From Dictyobacter formicarum (GTDB lineage: Bacteria; Chloroflexota; Ktedonobacteria; Ktedonobacterales; Ktedonobacteraceae): a stretch of DNA of 64,000 nucleotides. The notes beneath the pieces are model-generated. The model worked only from the letters and a program-made list of their open reading frames with translations. It was not told the DNA's origin and made no database searches. A program made the translations under genes and the position numbers. Positions 36,217-44,016 of this stretch are shown here, piece after piece; within the stretch, counting starts at the first letter, position 1; each line of letters opens with the position of its first letter. The DNA lies in contig NZ_BNJJ01000008.1 of NCBI RefSeq assembly GCF_016587435.1, positions 328,465 through 392,464 of the forward strand, read 5' to 3'.

Positions 36217-36635
36217 TCTCCTCTGACATTGAGGTTCATCCCGTCAAAATACAGATTGAATGGATTTTTGCATAAAAATCATTCAATATACATCTACAAC
36301 GACAGGATTGAACTCGCTTGCTTACGTTAATAATTTGAAGCTAGATATATAATAGAAGTTTAGCATAACATAAGAATTATATTAGTGAAAATCAATCAAG
36401 TCAAGTCTAGCATATTGATGTGCAAATATTCCTGTAACTGATGAGTGAATTTTCCATTATAAAATAAATTCCCTGCCTAAAACGATGAAGGAGACGGAAT
36501 GGGCTCGATAGAGAGAATATACCTCTTAAAAATCTAAAAAACGCCCTGGTTCGTAATATATGTACAGGATAAGCTTGTGCTATTATTATTGCTGCTACTC
36601 AGCAAGTCAATCTGGCCTTATGAGGTGAAATTTAT
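36217..36635. other. AT-rich intergenic region without gene
   Basis: Divergent promoters for the glycosidase and the nuclease gene must lie here. No conserved element, repeat or RNA gene is visible. Confidence 0.3.
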
Positions 36636-37243
36636 ATGAAAAAAAGCATTCAATATGTGATAAGTATGATTGTGCTGGCTTTCTTGCTGGCAGGTTGTAC
36701 TGTCTCCGTTGGGAACGGAGGTGTATCTAGCTCTGGTAATGGATCGCACTCAAACGGGAATAGCTCAAATGGAAGTAGCTCAGATAACGGTAATTCGGCG
36801 CAGGTGCCCAACATTGGACATCAGACCAAGACCTCTGGTTGCCAGGCCCAGGGGGATTACAGGACAAGCAGTGTACTCCTGGCGCAATTTTTCCCGATGC
36901 TACTGCCAGGCAAATTTGCAGATCCGGGTACTCTAAATCTGTACGTAATGTACCCGTAAGCGTCAAAAATCAAGTCTATGCCGAATATGGTATTACCCAT
37001 CATAGCACAGGCCAATATGAGGTAGATCATCTCATTAGTCTGGAACTGGGGGGTTCTAACGACATTGCCAATCTGTGGCCCGAGGCCGCATCTCCTACGC
37101 CCGGTTTCCACCAAAAAGATCAAGTGGAAAACTATCTGCACGATCAGGTATGCAGCGGCAAAATGGATCTGCGCACCGCTCAGACCAAGATCGCGACCGA
37201 CTGGCTAAGCGTTTATAAGCAAATGGGTGGCTCATCATATTAG
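36636..37243 (+). pseudogene. secreted HNH-like nuclease lipoprotein, frameshifted
   Basis: Frame 1 (from ATG 36636) encodes a lipoprotein signal (LAFLLAGC, lipobox Cys near 21) and a Ser/Gly/Asn-rich linker to TSGCQAQG. Frame 2 carries the rest: QDKQCTPGAIFPDATARQIC, SKSVRNVPVSVKNQVYAEYG and GQYEVDHLISLELGGSNDIA, an HNH-like motif in which His of VDHLI and Asn of the NLWPEA segment are placed as in His-Me-finger nucleases. Adding one G to the GGGGG run at 36851-36855 joins them into one protein of about 202 residues. Real inactivation and sequencing error are equally possible. Confidence 0.75.
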
Positions 37244-37270
37244 ACGAGCAGCTCAAATACTCCCAATGAA

Positions 37271-37356
37271 TAGTAGGTGCGCCCCTTGCGGGCGCTTTTG
37301 CTGCTCAAAATCGTCTTCTATCGAGAGCAAGCAAACGCCCGCAAGAGGAGCATCTA
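37271..37356 (+). terminator. terminator and long imperfect hairpin
   Basis: GCGCCC-CTTGC-GGGCGC at 37279-37295 followed by TTTT is a clear intrinsic terminator after the nuclease gene. It is nested in a longer imperfect inverted repeat: TTGCGGGCGCTTTTGCTGCTC pairs roughly with the downstream GAGCAAGCAAACGCCCGCAA. Confidence 0.75.
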
Positions 37357-37429
37357 CATATTTTCATCTTTATTGTGCTTTATCTTATCATCTTCGCTTA
37401 CATGAAATGTGTTGGTCCTGTTTTGATGT

Positions 37430-39061
37430 CTAATGAGGTAGTGGAATACTTTGTTTGAAGCGGAACAGATTGTTTGGATCGTAGGTGGCTTTGACTTGTT
37501 GGAGCCGAGCCAGGTTGGCGCCGTAGTATGCCTGCTGCCAGTTAGATAGGGATGAGTCGATATAATTCTGGTAGGCAGCGCCGGAGGCGTAGCTGCGCAT
37601 GGCCTGCCAGGTATTGTTTAGCCAGGTGCGGTTCTGCGCGATGACAGTATCTGAGGAACCGACATCCCAGTTGGCATTATATTGGATTGAGAAGAGCATG
37701 TTGCGGTGCACGAAAGCCGTGGCGTTCGGAGCCACGCGATTGATCGCGCCCCCATACGCGTCGATGCCTATGCCGCCCGTGCCGGGCGTTGGTGATTTCT
37801 GATACTGAGCGATGGCGTTGACCAGCGTGTTGATCGCCTGGGTGGACATTGTTCTGGCGAAGTAGTCTGATTTGGCCGCGTATGTGGTGCGTTGAATTTG
37901 TCCCTGAGGATTCTGGCTGGGGAGGCGACATTGGCTGATGGATTTGTTGGAGCAGCCTGCCTCATAGAGCATGGTGTCCAGTAAACCGGCGTTGGAGACG
38001 TAGCGTGTGGTGGGGGCTATGCCCAGTCCATTGATCAGGTTTTGTAGTTGCTGGTTGAGCGCATCGGTGCCGCCTACGTAGACGCCGTTGACGCGCACTA
38101 GCGGGTCGCCGTTTTTATCTGTGGTGTTGAGTAGCAGGCAATTGGACCATAGTTCGTCGGGTGCGTGAGGGGCCCAGTTTTGCCAGGCGTTGACTACGGC
38201 GGTGGCGTCACTCCAATTCCAGCCAAGGGTGAAGATTGACAACGAGTCAACCTTATGGGTCTGGAAGGTGAATGAGGTGACGATACCGAAGTTGCCGCCT
38301 CCGCCACCACGCAGGGCCCAGAAGAGGCTGGAGTTTTGATTGGCGTCACAGGTGACAATGCGTCCGTCGGCCAGTACCACCTGCGCTGAAACCAGGTTGT
38401 CGCAAGTCAGACCAAACTTGCGCCCGAGTACTCCAACGCCACCACCCAGGGTTAATCCAGCCACACCTACTGTGGGACAAGAGCCAGCTGGAATCACACG
38501 TCCTTTTTGCGCTAGCGTAGCATAGACATCAATCAGCTTAGCTCCGCTTCCAATAGTTGCATTTCCACTGCTACTATCTACGCTGATGGTATTCATGCGA
38601 CTGACATCCAGTAGCAGGCCGGTCGTGGTTGAATAGCCGGCATACGAGTGACCACCGGAGCGAGCGGTCACTGGCAGGTTGAAGCGGCTCACAAAGGCCA
38701 GGCAGTTCTGCACATCTTTGGGTGAGGCACAATAGGCTACGCCCGCTGGCTTGATGGCATCAAATTGTGGATCAAAGAGCTGGTGCGCGGTTGCATATTG
38801 AGGATTGTTTGGGCGTATCAGTGTGCCTTGCAGGCTTTTGGCCAGCTTAGACCAATCGGCCTCCCCCAACACTGGAGGTTTGGTGGGCGTTGGCTTGACT
38901 GTGGGTATCATCGGAGGTGTGTTAGTCGCGTTGGCTTTAGGCTGCGACTGGCAGGCGCCTAATAAGATGGGGAGGCTACCGGCGGCACATAGTGAAAGAA
39001 AGCCACGGCGATTTATCTGCGCGTCTTCTAGCCAGTTCTTCTGTTGCGTATGTTCCTTCAT
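37430..39061 (-). CDS. Tat-exported FAD-linked oxidase lipoprotein (BBE family)
   Basis: The start ATG 39061 has AAAGGA upstream; 543 residues. The N-terminus has a twin-arginine motif NRRGFLSL and then a lipobox SLPILLGACQ, followed by a Pro/Thr-rich linker. The FAD-binding domain shows RSGGHSYAG and AGSCPTVGVAGLTLGGGVG; the His and the Cys match the two covalent FAD attachment residues of berberine-bridge-type oxidases. The C-terminal BBE motif is YDPNNLFRFKQSI. It would oxidise a sugar or alkaloid-like alcohol with O2 outside the membrane. Monocistronic. Confidence 0.9.
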   Translation of the reverse strand: MKEHTQQKNWLEDAQINRRGFLSLCAAGSLPILLGACQSQPKANATNTPPMIPTVKPTPTKPPVLGEADWSKLAKSLQGTLIRPNNPQYATAHQLFDPQFDAIKPAGVAYCASPKDVQNCLAFVSRFNLPVTARSGGHSYAGYSTTTGLLLDVSRMNTISVDSSSGNATIGSGAKLIDVYATLAQKGRVIPAGSCPTVGVAGLTLGGGVGVLGRKFGLTCDNLVSAQVVLADGRIVTCDANQNSSLFWALRGGGGGNFGIVTSFTFQTHKVDSLSIFTLGWNWSDATAVVNAWQNWAPHAPDELWSNCLLLNTTDKNGDPLVRVNGVYVGGTDALNQQLQNLINGLGIAPTTRYVSNAGLLDTMLYEAGCSNKSISQCRLPSQNPQGQIQRTTYAAKSDYFARTMSTQAINTLVNAIAQYQKSPTPGTGGIGIDAYGGAINRVAPNATAFVHRNMLFSIQYNANWDVGSSDTVIAQNRTWLNNTWQAMRSYASGAAYQNYIDSSLSNWQQAYYGANLARLQQVKATYDPNNLFRFKQSIPLPH

Positions 39062-39437
39062 TATTTTTCCTTTTGCTGGTCGCAGCATGCAATAAATAGA
39101 GTTTGCTGCTCCTGTTATCTATTCATAGAGGCTATGCATTATCTATGCAGCAGCCTGTTCGTGTATTTCTATTGATATATCTATTCAGGCGTGTATGGAT
39201 AATAGTTTATACCAATTGGTCAGGCTATGAATTGTTTCACACTTACGTTGTGCTAGAAAAAAACGTCTGCTTGCCGGTGCCAACGCCACAGCGCATATAG
39301 AACTGCTACGTCAACTATACTGTCCATACTATCACTAATGCTGGCTGATATGCTATGCTCTCGATAGCTTTTTTCCTTTGCACAATGGCAGGGAGTGTGG
39401 TGTATAAACATATGGTAAATGGGGAGAATAGAGAAGT
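39062..39437. other. intergenic region without gene
   Basis: Separates the leftward oxidase from a rightward small gene; must hold two promoters. I see no repeat or RNA feature. Confidence 0.3.
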
Positions 39438-39749
39438 ATGACCACAGATGATGCTGAACTAACAGCCTTGCGCGAGAACGAAGTGCGCTGTATCCGCGTG
39501 CTGGCCGCCTGTCGTCGCTTTGCGGTCAATATTGGTGGCGCGGCGGGCAACTATGCGACCTTTGCACAAAACGAAGAGGTGCTCTTGCAATCTTTCCATG
39601 ACATTGAGTTGGCCCACGCCAGTTCCGATGGACGCTATGATCAACTCTTTGCGCAGCGCTGTCAACGCGCTGGCCTGACCGCCGCCGATGTGCATATGCT
39701 ACAAACCCGCTGGCAGGCGTTGAATAACGACGATGATCTCAATGAATAA
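39438..39749 (+). CDS. conserved-looking small hypothetical protein
   Basis: The 103-residue acidic soluble protein is mostly helical (TALRENEVRCIRVLAACRRF; a later QRAGLTAADVHMLQTRW resembles a helix-turn-helix-like hairpin). The upstream GGGGAGAATAGAGAAGT gives an acceptable ribosome site. Codon use looks like that of neighbouring genes. I do not recognise a family. Confidence 0.55.
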   Translation: MTTDDAELTALRENEVRCIRVLAACRRFAVNIGGAAGNYATFAQNEEVLLQSFHDIELAHASSDGRYDQLFAQRCQRAGLTAADVHMLQTRWQALNNDDDLNE

Positions 39750-39814
39750 TCGCTATCAAATTGGTCAAAAAGCCGGTTCCAGGATTGCTGTATATGCATA
39801 AAAGGTACGATAAA

Positions 39815-39873
39815 AAAGCTAGCTATTCTGATGCAATCACGTTTAAGGAATCAGCATCAGAATAGCTAGCTTT
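39815..39873. terminator. bidirectional hairpin between convergent genes
   Basis: AAAGCTAGCTATTCTGATGC (39815-39834) and its exact complement at 39854-39873 form a 20-bp stem with a 19-base loop, with A run before and T-rich DNA after. It lies between two converging small genes and can end both transcripts. Confidence 0.7.
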
Positions 39874-39919
39874 GTCTATCTTCAGACCAGCTAGCCATTG
39901 CCGGGTAGCCTGTCAGCGC

Positions 39920-40132
39920 TTAGTAGTTGTTGCGGAAGCGATCGTTCTCGTGTGTACCCTCTTTTAAAGAGCGTAGCGAGTAACGCTGATCGCCAACCAT
40001 GACGAATACACCGCGTCCATCCTGAAGGTCGCTGATCTGGCGATGGAGCTCTGCGTTCTCTGCCTGCAAAGCCTCCATGTGCTGTTTCTGACGAAAAATT
40101 TCTTGCGCGAGCTGATCAAATGAATTATTCAT
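39920..40132 (-). CDS. small coiled-coil protein, hypothetical
   Basis: The start ATG 40132 follows GGGAGGAG; 70 residues. Residues 5-40 form a strong amphipathic helix/coiled coil (FRQKQHMEALQAENAELHRQ), followed by a short beta-type tail (VFVMVGDQRYSLRSLK). It resembles leucine-zipper-like adaptor proteins, but no family can be named. Confidence 0.6.
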   Translation of the reverse strand: MNNSFDQLAQEIFRQKQHMEALQAENAELHRQISDLQDGRGVFVMVGDQRYSLRSLKEGTHENDRFRNNY

Positions 40133-40530
40133 GCTTGTCTCCTCCCTCAATTGTTGCCCCTTTATTCCAGAACGCAGCAAGCATTCGGTCTATAACATTC
40201 CTGGTACTCTGCTATCTGTACATTACAGCACAAATGTTCTTTCTGTACCTTCTAAATGTATAAATGGAGCAGGCAACAGGTAATTTTTTTTCGCACCATG
40301 GGGACGAAATTACCTCACTATTATGACTTTGTATCCTATTTTATAGCAGAACCTGTCATTACCGCTTGCCTGTAAGATTTTTGTCTTATATGCTGCTAGT
40401 ATTTTTGATCAAATGAGTTGCCAGAGATTGATTGAGCGACATGGAAATACCTCGATCAAGCAATGTTTTCGTGTTATTTATATGCTAGTATGGTTAGTAT
40501 TATGTGTCATTGAAAAAGGAGAGATCAGAC
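40133..40530. other. intergenic region with a 9-bp inverted repeat
   Basis: No gene. AGGTAATTT (40278-40286) and AAATTACCT (40307-40315) form an inverted repeat, 20 bases apart, upstream of the arabinofuranosidase gene; possible operator or hairpin. Confidence 0.35.
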
Positions 40531-42462
40531 ATGATTCATGATAGCCGGAGCAGGCTTGATCCTGTTGCGTTCGATGCCGTTCACTTTGCTGATACATTCT
40601 GGGCGCCGCGTATCAAGCTGGTGCGTGAGCAGACGATTCCTTTTCAATATCAGCAGTGTAAGGAGACAGGGCGCATTGATGCCTTACGGCTGGATTGGAA
40701 GCCTGGCCAGGAGCCGGTGCCTCATATTTTTTGGGAATCTGATATCGCCAAGTGGCTGGAGGCCGCCAGCTATAGTCTGGCCGTGCATCCAGATCCTGAA
40801 CTGGATGATCTGGTGGATCAGGTGGTGGCATTACTGGCTGGCGCGCAGCAGCATGATGGCTATCTCAATGTCTATTTTACGGTCGTCGAACCTGGATGCC
40901 GCTGGACCGATCTGCGTGATGCACATGAGTTGTATTGCGCTGGTCATTTGATCGAGGCTGGTGTGGCTCACTTTCAGGCAACTGGCAAGCGCCAGTTGTT
41001 AGAGGTCGTACAGCGTTATGCCGACCATATCGCGACTGTGTTTGGGCAGGATCCCGGTCAGAAGCGCGGATACTGCGGGCATGAGGAGATCGAACTGGCA
41101 TTGGTCAAACTGTATCGCGCTACCGGCTCTGAAAAATATTTACGTTTGAGCCAATATTTTGTGGATGAGCGAGGCCGTAAGCCTTTTTACTTTGAGCAGG
41201 AGGCTGAAGAGCGCGCTACCCCTGGTTTTTTCTCGACGATGTTTCCTGAGCGCGAGCAGGAGCGGGCAAAGTTTCGTGAGTATAATCAGTCGCATCTGCC
41301 GATGCGGGAGCAAACAGAGGTTGTTGGCCATGCGGTGCGAGCGATGTATCTCTACTGTGCTATGGCTGACCTGGCCCGCGAAGTCGGGGATGTGAGTCTG
41401 GCGCAGGCCTGTGAACGGCTCTGGCAACATTTGACGACCAAACGTATGTATCTGACGGGCGGCATCGGCTCTTCGCGCGCCAATGAAGGTTTTACCAGCG
41501 ATTATGATCTGCCCAATGAATCTGCTTATGCTGAAACCTGTGCCGCGGTGGGTCTGGTATTCTGGGCGCATCGTATGCTTCACCTGGATTGTGATGGTCA
41601 CTATGCCGATGTGCTTGAGCGGGCTCTCTATAACGGAGTGCTGAGCGGCATCTCGCTGGATGGTAAGAGGTTCTTTTATGTCAATCCTCTGGCCAGCGCT
41701 GGTGACGCGCACCGCTATGAGTGGTTTGGCTGCGCCTGTTGTCCACCCAATATCGCTCGTTTGCTATCCTCACTGGGACAGTATTTCTATTCTCAGAGCG
41801 CTTCCGAGCTGGTAGTGCATCTATATGCCAGCGGACAGGCACAATTGCAGGTGGGTGGTCAGGCGCTGACAGTACAACAAACCACCAGCTATCCCTGGGA
41901 TGGTGCGGTACGTCTCGTTGCCGAGCAGCTGGCTGAGCCTACTACGTTCAATATCAAACTGCGCATTCCTGGCTGGTGTAGCGAGCCAGCCGTACGTGTG
42001 AATGGTGCGGCGGTGAACGTTGCGGCTAGCCTGAAAAAGGGATATGTCAGCATCGAGCGTACCTGGCAGGCGGGCGACGTGATTGAGCTAGAGTTGCCAA
42101 TGGCTATCAAGCGTGTCTATGCCCACCCTGCTGTGGAGGCCGATCAGGGCTGTGTCGCCTTACAGCGTGGCCCCATCGTCTATTGTCTGGAGGGGGTAGA
42201 CCATGCCTCTGTTCCGTTGCAGGAACTGGAGCTGCCAGTGAGTCAGCCATTGCAGGCAACTTTCCATCCTGATCTTCTGGATGGTGTGGTGGCTTTACAT
42301 GGTAGCGCCCTGGCTACTAACCAGGCGGCCTGGGATGGTCAGCTTTATACTAGCCGGCCACCGGATATGCAGGAAACACCGCTGACCGCGATCCCCTATT
42401 ATGCCTGGGATAATCGCCAGCCGGGCGAGATGCGTGTCTGGATACATGAGCATCGATCATGA
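40531..42462 (+). CDS. beta-L-arabinofuranosidase, GH127
   Basis: The start ATG 40531 has AAAGGAGAG upstream; 643 residues with no signal peptide, as usual for this intracellular family. It begins with FDAVHFADTFWAPRIKLVRE, has the metal-site residues E335 and C337 (AYAETC) and FGCACCPPN with C403/C404, matching the Glu and three Cys that hold Zn and the catalytic Cys in GH127. It removes terminal beta-L-arabinofuranose from plant-derived oligosaccharides. No transporter or other glycosidase is adjacent. Confidence 0.93.
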   Translation: MIHDSRSRLDPVAFDAVHFADTFWAPRIKLVREQTIPFQYQQCKETGRIDALRLDWKPGQEPVPHIFWESDIAKWLEAASYSLAVHPDPELDDLVDQVVALLAGAQQHDGYLNVYFTVVEPGCRWTDLRDAHELYCAGHLIEAGVAHFQATGKRQLLEVVQRYADHIATVFGQDPGQKRGYCGHEEIELALVKLYRATGSEKYLRLSQYFVDERGRKPFYFEQEAEERATPGFFSTMFPEREQERAKFREYNQSHLPMREQTEVVGHAVRAMYLYCAMADLAREVGDVSLAQACERLWQHLTTKRMYLTGGIGSSRANEGFTSDYDLPNESAYAETCAAVGLVFWAHRMLHLDCDGHYADVLERALYNGVLSGISLDGKRFFYVNPLASAGDAHRYEWFGCACCPPNIARLLSSLGQYFYSQSASELVVHLYASGQAQLQVGGQALTVQQTTSYPWDGAVRLVAEQLAEPTTFNIKLRIPGWCSEPAVRVNGAAVNVAASLKKGYVSIERTWQAGDVIELELPMAIKRVYAHPAVEADQGCVALQRGPIVYCLEGVDHASVPLQELELPVSQPLQATFHPDLLDGVVALHGSALATNQAAWDGQLYTSRPPDMQETPLTAIPYYAWDNRQPGEMRVWIHEHRS

Positions 42463-42507
42463 TTTATTGGTAACAAAAAACATTAAATGCGTAGATGCGA
42501 ACCTTGC

Positions 42508-42666
42508 GGTCAATACATGTCATTTAGACGACCAATAAGAAGAGAATGCAACACGAAACATCGCAGGTGCGGGCCTCAGCGCCCGCACCTGCGATGTTTC
42601 GTGTTTCCTGGTGGTTTTTCCTCCGTGGAGGGTACGAGAGACGTCTCTCAATGACATGTATTGACC
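42508..42666. mobile_element. MITE-like nested palindrome
   Basis: An outer 17-bp inverted repeat (GGTCAATACATGTCATT at 42508-42524, complement at 42650-42666) encloses a perfect 25-bp hairpin with a 6-base loop (42550-42574 and 42581-42605; arm starts AACACGAAACATCGCAGG). The element is about 159 bases, has no coding capacity and sits between two genes. The structure resembles a miniature inverted-repeat element; no target-site duplication is obvious. Confidence 0.6.
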
Positions 42667-42696
42667 CTTGTGGTCGCTTATAGCCGCATCGCGTTC

Positions 42697-43680
42697 CTAA
42701 TAATGAATATAGACGGTTGTCCCGATGGGGGCCCAGCTATACAGCCATGCAGCCTGCGCGGTGGACATGACGACGCAGCCATGTGTTCCGGTCATATCTC
42801 CATATTCTGGATCGGTATGGGGAACATTGGTGCCAGGACCAAAGGTACTCCTCCACCAGGCGTCATGCAGGAAGAAGCCCCCTTCTCTGAATTCCAGCGC
42901 ATAATTGATGTGCGTCGGCTCATAGTAGTAGGGAGAACCCACCGGCCATGGCGAATAGAAGGTGGTAGGACTCAATTTTGTAAAGACGTGGTAGGTACCT
43001 GTGGGCGTGGCTAGATCGGGCTGGCCACTGGTGATGGGAAAGCTGTTGTCCATCTGGCCATTGTCGCAGAAGGTGGCCCACTGGGCGCTCAGGTTGACAT
43101 CCACAGTTTTCCCATCAGTAGTGGCGCAGTTGGCATTATTTTCTCCTGTATTAACAACCGGTGCTGGTTTATTGGTGGTGAGCAGACCACTGTAGATGTA
43201 TTGTGGTGCGCTGGTTCGATTAGAAACACGATACCAGGTTAAACTATTGCTGACGGTTTCGCCTGCGATTGTTCCATACACCGTTACCTGGGCGCCAGCT
43301 TCTAGCGTCGAGACAATCGCACTATTGGTATAAGGAGCGCTGCGTACATTGGTTGCGCTCGTTGTATATTCTGTGATCGGAGCCTTGTTCCACTGCACCG
43401 CCGGTGCAATCGGTGCTGGCGTCGGCGTGGGCTGAATTGTCCTGGTGGGCGCTTGTGTGGCCTTGACCGTCGGGGTTGGTTGAGTTGTCACAGTATGAGT
43501 GGGCGTCGCCTTTTTGCCGTCCGCATATGGCGCAGAAATGGCAGTGCCTGTGGCCACGGGTTTTGTTGTATTTGAGGTTGCCTGCGCGGCAAAAGGATGT
43601 ACAACCACGAACAAGGCGGTGCCAATAAGCACCATAATAACAATAGCAGATAGTAAGAAAGTTTTTACATAGTTTTTCAT
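42697..43680 (-). CDS. L,D-transpeptidase with SH3-like domain
   Basis: The start ATG 43680 gives 327 residues. It has an N-terminal membrane anchor or signal (YVKTFLLSAIVIMVLIGTAL), a Pro/Thr-rich linker (PTPTVKATQAPTRTIQPTPT), a bacterial SH3-like unit (ATNVRSAPYTNSAIVSTLEA), and a YkuD catalytic domain ending in TGTHGCVVM with the catalytic His and Cys. It would form 3-3 cross-links in peptidoglycan or attach proteins to it. A close paralogue is at 57215. Confidence 0.92.
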   Translation of the reverse strand: MKNYVKTFLLSAIVIMVLIGTALFVVVHPFAAQATSNTTKPVATGTAISAPYADGKKATPTHTVTTQPTPTVKATQAPTRTIQPTPTPAPIAPAVQWNKAPITEYTTSATNVRSAPYTNSAIVSTLEAGAQVTVYGTIAGETVSNSLTWYRVSNRTSAPQYIYSGLLTTNKPAPVVNTGENNANCATTDGKTVDVNLSAQWATFCDNGQMDNSFPITSGQPDLATPTGTYHVFTKLSPTTFYSPWPVGSPYYYEPTHINYALEFREGGFFLHDAWWRSTFGPGTNVPHTDPEYGDMTGTHGCVVMSTAQAAWLYSWAPIGTTVYIHY

Positions 43681-44016
43681 GTGACACCCCATTTCGAATG
43701 TATTTATATGGCTCAGTAATAGTATAGCCAACTTTATGGATGAATTAAATGGTGTGCGTCACAATTCTGGCGTGTTGTGTTAAACAAATGAGGATATATG
43801 CTGGTTTGCTAAAGGAAAGCGAGGCACCAAACAAGCGAGTAATATCCTTCTCCTCCTCGTGGTGCTGGGGAAGAGGAGCGTATTTCGTGTTGCATTATTC
43901 CCCAATTAGCCTGCGTGGCTTTTTTTGCATAGGCTTGTAATGCTTCCTTACCTGCTTCTTACCCAACAGCTTCTCCATCTGCTATACTGTTAGGTAAGAG
44001 ATCCCTGACATCAACC
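43681..44016. other. intergenic region without gene
   Basis: Divergent junction between the L,D-transpeptidase and the LuxR regulator gene. A short reading frame at 43749-43940 has no ribosome site and no recognisable content. Nothing else is seen. Confidence 0.3.

Noticed and set aside
41140..41712. 190-codon leftward frame inside the GH127 gene
   Set aside because: Antisense shadow of a well-supported enzyme gene; composition follows the codons of the sense strand.
43749..43940. 63-codon frame between the L,D-transpeptidase and LuxR genes
   Set aside because: No ribosome site, Cys-rich random composition and no conservation pattern.
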